DNA of 33,009 bases from a virus. The stretch is taken from the IMG/VR virus record IMGVR_UViG_3300042555_001626, positions 1 to 33,009 of that record; one strand, given 5' to 3'. Every line of letters begins with the position of its first letter. Position 1 is the stretch's first letter. Both the position numbers and the translations under genes were made by a program. The notes under the pieces were generated by a model that was not told the DNA's origin, ran no database searches, and saw only the letters and a program-made list of their open reading frames with translations. Of the stretch, positions 12,910 to 21,036 are shown one piece after another.

Positions 12910-14050
12910 TGTTGTATTTAGGCATTTAGTAAATAGTCAAAAGAAAATCATTGTAGAGCAAGGTGGTACTAGAAGTGGTAAAACCTATAATATATTGATG
13001 TGGTTAATCTTTGACTATTGTATGAATAACAAAGGCAAGATTGTATCTATAGTTAGAAAAACCTTTCCTGCAGTTAGGGCATCAGTAATGAGGGATTTCT
13101 TTGAGATATTGTCTAAGTGTAACATGTATAGTGAGGAGTTTCACAACAAGAGTCAGTTTGAATATTATTTGAATGGCAATACGATTGAGTTTATGTCCGT
13201 TGACCAACCACAAAAAGTAAGAGGTCGGAAGCGTAATATATTGTTTATCAATGAAGCAAACGAATTAGACCTAGAAGATTGGAGGCAATTGCTATTGAGG
13301 ACCACCGAAAAGGTGATATTGGATTTTAACCCTAGTGATGAGTTTCATTGGATTTACGATGAGGTATTAATTCGTGAAGATGTTGAATTTTACCAAACGA
13401 CCTATAAAGACAATCCCTTTTTGGAACAAGTAGTTATTGATGAGATTGAAAGGTTAAAAACTATTGATGAAAATTATTGGAGGGTTTATGGTCTAGGAGA
13501 GAGAGGTCAAAATAGAAGTACAGTATTCCAATTTATTATAGCAGATATACCAGAAACGGCTAAGTTAAAATCATATGGATTGGACTTTGGCTTTAGTGCA
13601 GACCCTTCAAGTCTAGTAGCGTTTTATATAGATGGAGATACTATATACTTCGATGAATTAATTTATCAGACAGGTATGACAAACATAGATATAGGTAATG
13701 CAATAAAAAGTATTGGTATAGATAGAAGAGATGTTATATGGGCGGATAGTGCAGAGCCGAAGAGTATACATGAATTGTATCAGTTTGGTTATAATGTTAA
13801 AGGAACTGTTAAAGGTTCGGATAGTATAAATGTTGGTATTGATATGATGAGAAGGTATACTATTGCCTTGACCAAGAGAAGCCTCAATTTAATTAAAGAG
13901 TTTCGTAATTATAAATACATAGAAGATAAGATGGGTAGGCTAACTAATAAGCCAGTAGATGCTTTTAACCATGGTATTGATGCATGTAGGTATGCCGTTT
14001 ACAATACTATGTCTAGACCAAATTTAGGCAGGTATTCAATACGAGGCTAG
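12890..14050 (+). CDS. terL: Terminase large subunit (TerL), ATPase and nuclease
   Basis: The 386-residue product is a short Terminase_3-type (PBSX-like) motor. The Walker A loop is GGTRSGKT (25-32); Walker B is ILFINEA with the catalytic Glu122; a coupling-type stretch KVILDFNPSD lies at 141-150. The RNase-H-like nuclease has YGLDFGFSADPS (Asp232), IWADSAEP (Asp286) and DAFNHGIDACRY (Asp364). It pumps DNA into the capsid through the portal and cuts it. It starts inside terS. Length is at the short end for TerL but all motifs are intact. Transcription probably comes from P4. Confidence 0.95.
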   Translation: MFVLQTNVVFRHLVNSQKKIIVEQGGTRSGKTYNILMWLIFDYCMNNKGKIVSIVRKTFPAVRASVMRDFFEILSKCNMYSEEFHNKSQFEYYLNGNTIEFMSVDQPQKVRGRKRNILFINEANELDLEDWRQLLLRTTEKVILDFNPSDEFHWIYDEVLIREDVEFYQTTYKDNPFLEQVVIDEIERLKTIDENYWRVYGLGERGQNRSTVFQFIIADIPETAKLKSYGLDFGFSADPSSLVAFYIDGDTIYFDELIYQTGMTNIDIGNAIKSIGIDRRDVIWADSAEPKSIHELYQFGYNVKGTVKGSDSINVGIDMMRRYTIALTKRSLNLIKEFRNYKYIEDKMGRLTNKPVDAFNHGIDACRYAVYNTMSRPNLGRYSIRG

Positions 14051-14092
14051 TCTGTCATAATTCAGTCATAAAAAAAATTTATGTAAAAATAT

Positions 14093-14125
14093 TTTGTATT
14101 TACAAAACTAAATTGTATCTTTACA
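14093..14125 (+). promoter_or_regulatory. Early promoter P5
   Basis: TTTG at 14093-14096, 19 nt, TATCTTTAC at 14116-14124, then ATGGTAATTAAGAATACAAA, closely like P1 and P3. The ATG of the next gene is at 14148. The gap 14051-14147 also carries a GTCATAA direct repeat (14053 and 14065) but no clear terminator. Confidence 0.8.
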
Positions 14126-14147
14126 TGGTAATTAAGAATACAAATAT

Positions 14148-14471
14148 ATGAAGAACACAATTTCAACATCGCAAGAACTTGTAGGCAAGTTCATTAACAG
14201 GTACTTATGGACAGACATTCAACCAATTGGTAAGATTGTTGGCATTAAGTCTAAGACTACAGTCTTTGTTCAAAAGGTAGTAGCAAGTGAGAACAAAGTA
14301 AAGATGGAGTTTATTCCAGGAGGTTTCTCGGTTCATTGTACAAATGATTCTAGTCAAGAGTATGATTTTATTGAGACAAATGAAATCATGGAGATTAGAT
14401 TAAGTAAGCAATACTTGAAGTCTCATGGTATTGATGAAAGACCTCGCAATTATTACGATTATAATTTTTAA
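14148..14471 (+). CDS. Hypothetical protein of the anti-restriction cassette, 107 residues
   Basis: First gene behind P5. The product reads MKNTISTSQELVGKFINRYL, then IGKIVGIKSKTTVFVQKVVA and MEFIPGGFSVHCTNDSS, ending RPRNYYDYNF: beta-rich, no membrane segment. The GKIVGIKSKTTVFVQKV stretch reads like a small SH3-type barrel. I do not recognise a family. Placement in an early-type operon with ArdA makes a counter-defence role worth testing. Confidence 0.7.
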   Translation: MKNTISTSQELVGKFINRYLWTDIQPIGKIVGIKSKTTVFVQKVVASENKVKMEFIPGGFSVHCTNDSSQEYDFIETNEIMEIRLSKQYLKSHGIDERPRNYYDYNF

Positions 14472-14474
14472 GCA

Positions 14475-14573
14475 ATGCAAAGAGTAAAGAATATAATCAT
14501 TAACACGATGAACGCTTTGTTTATCCTAGCATTTATAATTGGTTTATTAGTAAGTATATTAGAAAGAATATGA
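14475..14573 (+). CDS. Single-pass membrane peptide, 32 residues
   Basis: ATG 14475 encodes MQRVKNIIINTMNALFILAF and ends SILERI, one hydrophobic helix from about residue 7 to 29. The stop overlaps the ArdA start (ATGA), so the two are probably co-translated. Function unknown; tiny membrane proteins in such cassettes can be exclusion factors, but nothing here shows that. Confidence 0.5.
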   Translation: MQRVKNIIINTMNALFILAFIIGLLVSILERI

Positions 14574-15085
14574 AAGTACAAATTTATGTTGGCACATATG
14601 CCAAATACAACAACGGAAGTATAGAAGGTAAATGGATAGATGTTACCGATTTATCAAAAGAAGAGTTTGAGCAAATATGTAAAGAATTGCATAATGATGA
14701 AGAAGACCCAGAGTATATGTTTCAAGATTGGGAATGTCCTAGATACCTAGATAATTTTATTGGTGAAAGTGGTATCATGGATAAATTTTGGGATATCAAA
14801 GAAGAGGGCAATGGATTAAGTGATGATGATTTGGAGGCATTCTCAATATTTGTAGACCATGGACACCCCGCAGATTTAAGAAAGTTTAGAGATGCATATA
14901 AAGGGCATACTAATTCGTTCAATATTGAAAGAGATTTTGGTTATGAAATAGCAGAAGAAATGGGTTACATTGACCAAATGCCAGAATCGATTAGGTATTA
15001 CTTTGATGCAGAAGCATTCGGAAGAGATTTACTTATGACAGACTTTTGGGAAGAAGATGGTCACATATTTTATAGTTTTTATTAA
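14570..15085 (+). CDS. ardA: ArdA anti-restriction protein (DNA mimic)
   Basis: The N-terminus VQIYVGTYAKYNNGSIEGKW, followed by IDVTDLSKEEFEQICKEL, is the hallmark of ArdA, as in ORF18 of Tn916. The rest is rich in Asp/Glu (HNDEEDPEYMFQDWECPR, EEGNGLSDDDLEAFSIF, EIAEEMGYID), and 171 residues is the normal length. ArdA folds into an elongated dimer whose acidic surface imitates B-form DNA and blocks type I restriction-modification enzymes. It lies between host-type promoters, so it should be made as soon as DNA enters, although its neighbours are late genes. Confidence 0.92.
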   Translation: MKVQIYVGTYAKYNNGSIEGKWIDVTDLSKEEFEQICKELHNDEEDPEYMFQDWECPRYLDNFIGESGIMDKFWDIKEEGNGLSDDDLEAFSIFVDHGHPADLRKFRDAYKGHTNSFNIERDFGYEIAEEMGYIDQMPESIRYYFDAEAFGRDLLMTDFWEEDGHIFYSFY

Positions 15086-15094
15086 GTAATAAAT

Positions 15095-15126
15095 TTTGTA
15101 GAATCAAAAAAATTAAGTACCTTTAC
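15095..15126 (+). promoter_or_regulatory. Early promoter P6, leaderless type
   Basis: TTTG at 15095-15098, 19 nt, TACCTTTAC at 15118-15126. The ATG at 15127 overlaps the promoter end at the same place as the untranslated ATGGT of P1, P3 and P5, so the in-frame ATG at 15136 is the likelier start. Confidence 0.75.
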
Positions 15127-15135
15127 ATGAATAAT

Positions 15136-15411
15136 ATGAAAAAGAACACAAACCCTAAGTACGAAGAAATGGAGTATGAACTTCAAGATGACATTAATGG
15201 ATTGAAGTTATTTTATGCTCATGATTTTAAAGATGCCCCTCAAGAAATTGATGATGAAGCAAAATGGATTATTGGTAGTATTGAAGAAGACCTATTGGAG
15301 ATTAGTTATAATTCTAATGGTCCAGATGACTATTATAGATTAGCATTTAGTTTCGTTGAAAAAACTTGGGAAAGAATGAATAGTTTGTTTGAAACATTCT
15401 ATGAAGAATAG
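15136..15411 (+). CDS. Very acidic 91-residue protein next to ArdA
   Basis: I choose ATG 15136 because the -7 box of P6 ends at 15125. The product has about 23 Asp/Glu against 9 Lys/Arg: YEEMEYELQDDINGLKLF, APQEIDDEAKWIIGSIEEDL, SFVEKTWERM, FETFYEE. It has no membrane segment or catalytic motif. A small, very acidic protein under an early promoter beside ArdA could be another DNA mimic or a nuclease inhibitor; that is inference from charge and context. A terminator follows 31 bp later. Confidence 0.72.
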   Translation: MKKNTNPKYEEMEYELQDDINGLKLFYAHDFKDAPQEIDDEAKWIIGSIEEDLLEISYNSNGPDDYYRLAFSFVEKTWERMNSLFETFYEE

Positions 15412-15442
15412 TATATTTGTGTAGTTTAGTGATGAGCAATCT

Positions 15443-15465
15443 AGGAGGTGAAAGCCTCCTTTTTT
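15443..15465 (+). terminator. Terminator closing the anti-restriction cassette
   Basis: Stem AGGAGG (15443-15448) and CCTCCT (15455-15460) with a TGAAAG loop, then a U-tract to 15465. Its T-run leads directly into the TGTAAC box of late promoter L1. Confidence 0.88.
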
Positions 15466-15466
15466 G

Positions 15467-15496
15467 TGTAACAAAGCAAAAGATTTAAGTTTTATA
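15467..15496 (+). promoter_or_regulatory. Late promoter L1 (TGTAAC / GTTTTATA)
   Basis: TGTAACAAAG at 15467 and GTTTTATA at 15489-15496, with the ATG at 15500: the TGTAAC-to-ATG distance is 33 nt, as in L2-L5. It heads the tail operon. Confidence 0.68.
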
Positions 15497-15499
15497 TAT

Positions 15500-16222
15500 A
15501 TGGAGAAAACCATCATAGTCCCAACCTCGTTAAAAGATATAACCCTATATCAGTATTTGGAGTATGAAAAATTGCCTGATACATTGGATGAATTTAGTAG
15601 AGCAATTCAAACCATTAGTATTTTTTGTAATGTGACTACAAACGAAATAAGAAAGTATCCTTACAAAGTAGTCGAAGACATATTATCTAGTATTCAAAAA
15701 GCATTGTCCGAAGATTGTCCCTTTGAAAGAGTATTTGAATTTGAAGGCAAAAGGTATGGATTTGTACCAAATCTAGATGAAATGAGTACGGCTGAGTTTG
15801 TTGATATTGATAATTACCAAAGAGATAGAGATAACTTGTATAAGGTAATGTCCGTATTGTATAGGCCAATATATCAAGAGGAAGGTAAAACCTATGATAT
15901 TGTCACATATGATGGTAAAATCAATGAAAGTTTTAGAGAATTGCCAATGACCTATGTAAAAAATGCCATTGTTTTTTTTTGCAATTTAGGAATAGACTTG
16001 TTGAATTATATAAAGAAGTCTTTAGTGGAGGAGAAGCCGAAGGACTCAGTAATGCTGGAGTTACAGCGTTTGGCAAAAAATGGGGATGGTATGGATTCCT
16101 TTATGGTTTATGTGGAGGAGACATACTCAAGATTGATGAAGTGGTACGCCTCCCTATACACAAAACATTATTGTGGCAGAGTTACATACTTGACCTACAG
16201 GAAGTTCAGAAATCAGAATTAA
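15500..16222 (+). CDS. Tail assembly chaperone, unshifted product
   Basis: ATG 15500 is set by L1; the frame is open upstream but that part overlaps the terminator. The 240-residue zero-frame product has MEKTIIVPTSLKDITLYQYL, FERVFEFEGKRYGFVPNLDE and AIVFFCNLGIDLLNYIKK. Position between terminase and tape measure, with a shifty T-run near the C-terminal third, matches the gpG/gpGT tail-chaperone system, which holds tape measure and tail tube proteins before assembly. A domain-level match is not visible by eye; the frameshift and gene order carry the call. Confidence 0.6.
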   Translation: MEKTIIVPTSLKDITLYQYLEYEKLPDTLDEFSRAIQTISIFCNVTTNEIRKYPYKVVEDILSSIQKALSEDCPFERVFEFEGKRYGFVPNLDEMSTAEFVDIDNYQRDRDNLYKVMSVLYRPIYQEEGKTYDIVTYDGKINESFRELPMTYVKNAIVFFCNLGIDLLNYIKKSLVEEKPKDSVMLELQRLAKNGDGMDSFMVYVEETYSRLMKWYASLYTKHYCGRVTYLTYRKFRNQN

Positions 16223-16245
16223 ACAAAATAAATGGAAAGAGATAA
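15500..16245 (+). CDS. Tail assembly chaperone, -1 frameshift product
   Basis: A run of nine T at 15972-15980 is read as GTT TTT TTT TGC in frame zero. A slip of -1 on T-TTT-TTT (15973-15979) continues as TTG CAA TTT AGG and reads to a stop at 16243-16245, giving 248 residues. The -1 frame from 15979 encodes a convincing domain: LQFRNRLVELYKEVF, AFGKKWGWYGFLYGLCGGDI, HKTLLWQSYILDLQE. That FGKKWGWY...GDI pattern is familiar from Bacteroidota phage tail genes. The frame has no good start of its own, which supports expression by frameshift. Confidence 0.65.
15972..15980 (+). promoter_or_regulatory. Programmed -1 ribosomal frameshift site
   Basis: Nine consecutive T in the chaperone gene provide a T-TTT-TTT slippery heptamer in the right phase. 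I see no strong stem or pseudoknot downstream by eye. A single-base length error in this homopolymer is the alternative and would fuse the frames without a slip. Confidence 0.6.
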
Positions 16246-16726
16246 AAACCATATAGGCACAGTTATAAATTATTTCAAGGATGTTGCTACTCATATGGGG
16301 GCTAGATTTAGTCATGGCAATATTACCGAAATGAATTTTAGAAGTGCCTTAGTATATCCGTATATTCATATAAATATTGGTCAAGTAAGTGTTACTAATC
16401 AAGTAGTTTCGTTTAGTATAAACTTGTTAGTAGCAGATAGAGTTAATACAATTACTACAGAAAACCAAGGATTGAATGAGCAATTGCTTTATGATGAAAT
16501 AGGTTATACGGAGAACAATAACTATGCAATGGTTTTGCAACAATTGTATGTTGACCTTGTAATTTCATTAAGGAAGTATGAAGAGCTGTACTATAATTCG
16601 TTGGAAATTCTAAAGCCATATAATTTGACTCCATTTGAGGAAAAGTATGATGATGTATTAGCAGGTTATACATGTACAATCAATATTGAAGTTGTTTCAC
16701 CAATTGTAACCGATGGATTTTGCTAA
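16232..16726 (+). CDS. Head-tail or tail completion protein, 164 residues
   Basis: The product reads MERDKNHIGTVINYFKDVAT, SALVYPYIHINIGQVSV, VVSFSINLLVADRVN, ENQGLNEQLLYDEIGYTENN and ends INIEVVSPIVTDGFC. An N-terminal helix, then beta strands with VYPY and NLLVADR, resembles small proteins encoded between tail chaperone and tail tip genes in Bacteroidota phages, probably tail terminator or completion proteins. It overlaps the frameshifted product by 14 bp and the next gene by 14 bp. Confidence 0.6.
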   Translation: MERDKNHIGTVINYFKDVATHMGARFSHGNITEMNFRSALVYPYIHINIGQVSVTNQVVSFSINLLVADRVNTITTENQGLNEQLLYDEIGYTENNNYAMVLQQLYVDLVISLRKYEELYYNSLEILKPYNLTPFEEKYDDVLAGYTCTINIEVVSPIVTDGFC

Positions 16727-17261
16727 TACAAATAAAGTATTGAGAAACATGGCGGTGTTTCAAGCAAACCAAATGAGAATTAATTTGGGTGCTAAAGTAA
16801 CTCGTAAAGTGTATAGGTCTCAATGGCAAAATGGTAATCCTAAAAATGTTACTGTTAAAACAATAAGAGCAAACCATATTGCTAGTGGTCAATTGGTCAA
16901 TAGCATAAAACCAACCTATGAAAATGGGGAATTTGGTGTTTCTATGTTAGATTATGGGTTTAATGTAAATGATGGGAGAGACAAAGGCAAAGGTATACCA
17001 CCTGATGTTATGCTTAATTGGACTAGTGTTAAAGGTATTAGGCCTAGAAATTTAATAAATGGTCAATTTATAAAAAATACTATGAACAATCGTAAAGCCA
17101 TGGCATTTTGTATGAATAGAAAGATTAAGTTTTTTGGTATTGAAGCATTTCCTTTTATTGATATGAGTGTTGATGTAACTGAGGAGAAATTCGAAAATGA
17201 TTTAAATGATGCATTAGAGAATGATGTATATGATTATGTAAAAAAAATATTTAAAGAGTAA
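16713..17261 (+). CDS. HK97 gp10-like tail/neck completion protein
   Basis: The 182-residue product has an N-terminal helical part, ASGQLVNSIKPTYENGEFGV around residues 52-71, LDYGFNVNDGRDKGKGIPPD (74-98), and a C-terminal AFCMNRKIKFFGIEAFPFID. The order 'S-G-x-L-x-x-S-I, then Y/D-G, then GRD-KGKGIP, then RKI...GIE..PF' is typical of HK97-gp10-like proteins, which sit at the head-tail joint and help finish the tail. It is flanked by overlapping tail genes. Confidence 0.65.
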   Translation: MDFANTNKVLRNMAVFQANQMRINLGAKVTRKVYRSQWQNGNPKNVTVKTIRANHIASGQLVNSIKPTYENGEFGVSMLDYGFNVNDGRDKGKGIPPDVMLNWTSVKGIRPRNLINGQFIKNTMNNRKAMAFCMNRKIKFFGIEAFPFIDMSVDVTEEKFENDLNDALENDVYDYVKKIFKE

Positions 17262-18370
17262 TGCCAACAAGTATAATAGTTCAGCCTAGTAGTATAAAAG
17301 GTGCATATAGTTCAATGTTGTATCAGGCTTATGATACCTCATATGCTAGTTCAGGGTTTTATTACCAATATAAAGTATATGTATGGAGTGGTACAACAGC
17401 AATACCTGCCACACCGATTGCAACAATTCAAAGATTGCCCGATGTATATGCTAGTAATAGAAGTTTCATAGATATAAGTAAGATTGTTACACAATATATC
17501 CAAACGGAATGGTTCACAATAGGTGCAAGTAACCCTACAATTAGTTTAGGTTCTGTATATGCATGTGTAAAAGTACAAGGTATATGGAGTGGAGGGTCTA
17601 GTGTTGAGATAACTAGTAATGTTATATTAGCGACTAAAGGCTATGAATACACTTTAGATGGATTTAACCAAGCAACTAGTAAGAGAGTATTAACGGATAG
17701 AAGTACATTATATTTGACTACCGATACAGCATATGATTATTTATGGTATGATGCAACTAAGATAACAAGTATAAACATTGGTGCAACAGTAGTTACTCCT
17801 AGTGCAGTTACAAATAGTAGTAACTATATACAAAGTATTGAGTTAAGGTCTAGACTAACTACTGCAGGATTATGGGGGCAAAATTGTGATATTGTTTTTA
17901 ACTATAGTGGTGGTAGTCAAACTATTAATGTAGTATTTGATTGTGTAAACAAGTATGGATGTCTTTCTTTATTTTATAAAAATAGATATGGAGTAATAGA
18001 ATGTCTAAGTATGAATGCTTTAAGTAAAGTTGCAATGACAACTACTAAAGAGAACTTTTACAAAGGAGTTTATGCTCAAGCAAATATGGCAGATGCATGG
18101 TCTTATGGGGTTAGAGTTAATTCGTTGTATAACATACAAGGCGTATATAAATTATTAGCGAATACAAATTGGATTACAGAGTCTTATGTAAATATCGTTC
18201 AACAAATACTTTTGAGTGATGTATGCTATGCTATATACGATTCTAAGACTTATGCTTGTCAGATAAGTGATTCGTCAATGGATAAGAAAACTTACAAGAA
18301 TGATAAGTTAATTATGTACACCATGAATTTTGAATTTGCTCAACCTTTAATCAATAGCATAGTAAGATAA
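17261..18370 (+). CDS. Structural tail protein, 369 residues (distal tail-like)
   Basis: A beta-rich product with few charges: SIIVQPSSIKGAYSSMLYQA, QRLPDVYASNRSFIDISKIV, ILATKGYEYTLDGFNQ, and a C-terminal MYTMNFEFAQPLINSI. PDVYASNRSFIDIS and ATKGYEYTLDGFN are stretches I associate with Bacteroidota phage tail proteins that precede the large tail-tip gene. It shares single-base overlaps with both neighbours. A distal tail or baseplate component is the best guess; the family has no better name that I know. Confidence 0.6.
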   Translation: MPTSIIVQPSSIKGAYSSMLYQAYDTSYASSGFYYQYKVYVWSGTTAIPATPIATIQRLPDVYASNRSFIDISKIVTQYIQTEWFTIGASNPTISLGSVYACVKVQGIWSGGSSVEITSNVILATKGYEYTLDGFNQATSKRVLTDRSTLYLTTDTAYDYLWYDATKITSINIGATVVTPSAVTNSSNYIQSIELRSRLTTAGLWGQNCDIVFNYSGGSQTINVVFDCVNKYGCLSLFYKNRYGVIECLSMNALSKVAMTTTKENFYKGVYAQANMADAWSYGVRVNSLYNIQGVYKLLANTNWITESYVNIVQQILLSDVCYAIYDSKTYACQISDSSMDKKTYKNDKLIMYTMNFEFAQPLINSIVR

Positions 18371-21036
18371 TGACCTATTTTAGTATAATTATAGATGGAT
18401 ATCTTGTAGACTTGTATGAAGATGAAAGTGTACAATTAAATAGACAGATTAAAGACTATTCTAAGATAGATACAGTATTTACAGACTTTTCGCAAAATTT
18501 TACGATACCAGCAACGGACAATAATAACGCTATATTTCAAAATTTTTTTGATGAGAATGTTTTGTTACAATCATGGAATCAAAATTATGCATTGAGTTCG
18601 CAAATATTTATTCATGGCTTACCTGTATTTAATGGGAAAGTTGAATTGCTTGAAGTCAAGTTTACTGATGGTTTGCCAAGTAGTTATAATATTGTATTTT
18701 ATGGTCAAGGTAAAAATGTTCTAGTTGAATGGGGTGATAAGACATTACCTGAAATAGATTGGAGTTCTTATGACCACATGATGATGACTTCATTAGCATT
18801 ATCATCTTGGTATGGAGGTTTGTTAGGTGGTTCAATTGTATGGGATTTAAAAGATTATGGTTTAGGCTATAATTGGAGTACGGCAAATGTTACCAATAAT
18901 ATAAGAAAAGCAAATACAATCAATTGGCAAGACCTTAGACCTAGTATTTTGCTTAAAGATATGATTACAAACATATTTGTTAGTGAAGGATTTACTCTAG
19001 GAGGCTCTTTGCTTAGTAGAAGTGAGTTTACTAATTTGTATGTCACGCCAATGAATGTTGCTGGTCCGTATCGTAATAATATAACAGGCACATTGTATGG
19101 TAATTTTGTTGCAGATAATGGTGGTTTATTGTATAATATATTTAGACCTACTAATACACAAGCAACTTGGTTCACATTGCCCGTTGGTTCTAATATTGTT
19201 TCGGGGAATACTAGTGGTGCATGGAGTACAACTAATTATGAATACACATGCCCAGAAAATGGGGATTACCAATTTGAAATCGATATTATAAGTTATAATC
19301 CATTGCCGACAACTTTTACGCCTAGATTAAGTATTAAAGCCGTTGTCAATAATAAAGTATATGGATATTTTAGAGCAGGCGATAGTGCTTATTGGGCAGG
19401 TAGTGGTCCAGAAAGTTTTCTTATTAAGAATCTAAATAAAGGTGATATTGTTAAATTGATTTACAATACACCTATAAATGCAACAGTAAATGGTACTTTT
19501 AGTTGTACATGGTCACCACCTACATATCAAGTATATGTAGTAATGGCTAATGTAATGCCTGAGATAAAAGTTAGTGAATTTTTTGAATCGGTGTTACAAA
19601 CCTTTAATGCAGTCTTAGTACCAACAGGATTAAATTCATTTGAGTTACATAATATAGATGATTGGTATGCTAGTGGTCAAAATGTAGAATACACAGAGTT
19701 TATAAATTTCAAATCGTTGACTCACAAAAAGATGCCTATTGCTAATTTTGTTTCTATGGAACATGAAAAAGGAGAAACAATAGCACAAACATTTTTTGCT
19801 AATACATACAAGAGAGAGTTTGGTAGTGTGACTTTTAAACCTGATGTTGATTTTGCTGATGAGCCAATTGAGTTTAAGACAAAATTCCAAATTAACCCAG
19901 TAACTATTTTAAGAAAGGTTAACCAAAATGGAATTGTACTAGGAGACACAGATTTGGAAATCCCTTTCCTAATTGATAAAGAAGGCAAAGCAATTCAACA
20001 AAAGTTGAGTTTGTTCTATTTTTGTGGAGTTGTACCATGTTCTTATCAATGGTATTTTGGTGGCATTGCATTGAATACTTATCCAAAGAGTAGTACATTT
20101 AGTGCTAATGTAAGTGGAGGCTATAGTTTAGGTTTTGGTTTGGAGAACAATAGATTTGGTGATATGCCTGCAAATACTTTGTATTTCAATTTTTGGAATA
20201 AGTATATAAGTAGATTGTATTCAACTAGAAGTCGTATTGTTATAGTTGATGCAGTATTACCTGTAGGAGTTTGGTTAAATATGAAACTAAACGATAATGT
20301 TGCTATAAGTGGTAATTATTACAAGATTCAAAAAATCCAATATGATTTACTTAGTCAACAAGCAGTTATCGAATTGATAACCTACCCTAATGTGAATATA
20401 TTGCAAGTTACAAGCACTTCAGGTAACAAGCCTACATTCAATACTATAGTTGGAACTGATGGTGGTAAGACCTTTATAGATGGTAATCCTATTAAGAAAG
20501 GTATTGGTAATGCTATTTTACAAGGTGGGATATTTGCAACGGATTCGGTTGACCCAATTAACATGAATAATTCGTTGACCTATGAATTGATTAGTGTAAG
20601 AGACAATTATATACCAACGCTTAGTTTAAATAAAGTTAGTGTATGGTGGTATAATTTGCAGCCATGGAGTTTAACCCCAGTACCTGCTCCAATTTATTTA
20701 GGAGAATCAGGATTTGAAGGTGATAGTTCATATTATACTATAGACTTTTTGAATAGTCAAGTTACAATCAATAGTACAGGTCAATATCGTTTTATAGGTG
20801 CAATTACAGTAGATGTTCCTGCAAGTCATTGGTTAGCATTATATATAAGTATAGATGATATTGAAACTGAAGCCTATCAAGAGGTTAATGGTAATCAAGT
20901 GCATAGTGTATCATTGTATGGTAGTGCAACCATAGGAGAAGGTTCTAATGTACAGATTCGTGCAAATACATTAGATGGTGGGACACATGTTGTAGATTTT
21001 TTAAGAAGTTCGTTAATAGTTGAAAGAATAATATGA
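18370..21036 (+). CDS. Large tail-tip/baseplate protein, 888 residues
   Basis: The N-terminus IDGYLVDLYEDESVQLNRQI, followed by TVFTDFSQNFTIPATDNNNA and FFDENV, is typical of the big tail-tip protein of Bacteroidota siphophages. The middle includes FSGQ-like strands (YNIVFYGQGKNVLVEWGDK) and a hub-like part ending near KLNDNVAISGNYYKIQKIQY (about residue 640). The C-terminal third (NILQVTSTSGNKPT onward) is Gly/Ser/Asn-rich and beta-sandwich-like, ending in TFLRSS-type carbohydrate-binding-like strands. It should form the tail tip that contacts the host surface. It ends with an ATGA overlap into a small gene. Confidence 0.7.
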   Translation: MTYFSIIIDGYLVDLYEDESVQLNRQIKDYSKIDTVFTDFSQNFTIPATDNNNAIFQNFFDENVLLQSWNQNYALSSQIFIHGLPVFNGKVELLEVKFTDGLPSSYNIVFYGQGKNVLVEWGDKTLPEIDWSSYDHMMMTSLALSSWYGGLLGGSIVWDLKDYGLGYNWSTANVTNNIRKANTINWQDLRPSILLKDMITNIFVSEGFTLGGSLLSRSEFTNLYVTPMNVAGPYRNNITGTLYGNFVADNGGLLYNIFRPTNTQATWFTLPVGSNIVSGNTSGAWSTTNYEYTCPENGDYQFEIDIISYNPLPTTFTPRLSIKAVVNNKVYGYFRAGDSAYWAGSGPESFLIKNLNKGDIVKLIYNTPINATVNGTFSCTWSPPTYQVYVVMANVMPEIKVSEFFESVLQTFNAVLVPTGLNSFELHNIDDWYASGQNVEYTEFINFKSLTHKKMPIANFVSMEHEKGETIAQTFFANTYKREFGSVTFKPDVDFADEPIEFKTKFQINPVTILRKVNQNGIVLGDTDLEIPFLIDKEGKAIQQKLSLFYFCGVVPCSYQWYFGGIALNTYPKSSTFSANVSGGYSLGFGLENNRFGDMPANTLYFNFWNKYISRLYSTRSRIVIVDAVLPVGVWLNMKLNDNVAISGNYYKIQKIQYDLLSQQAVIELITYPNVNILQVTSTSGNKPTFNTIVGTDGGKTFIDGNPIKKGIGNAILQGGIFATDSVDPINMNNSLTYELISVRDNYIPTLSLNKVSVWWYNLQPWSLTPVPAPIYLGESGFEGDSSYYTIDFLNSQVTINSTGQYRFIGAITVDVPASHWLALYISIDDIETEAYQEVNGNQVHSVSLYGSATIGEGSNVQIRANTLDGGTHVVDFLRSSLIVERII

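Noticed and set aside
14053-14075. Terminator after terL
   Set aside because: GTCATAA occurs twice as a direct repeat, but no stem with a U-tract is formed.
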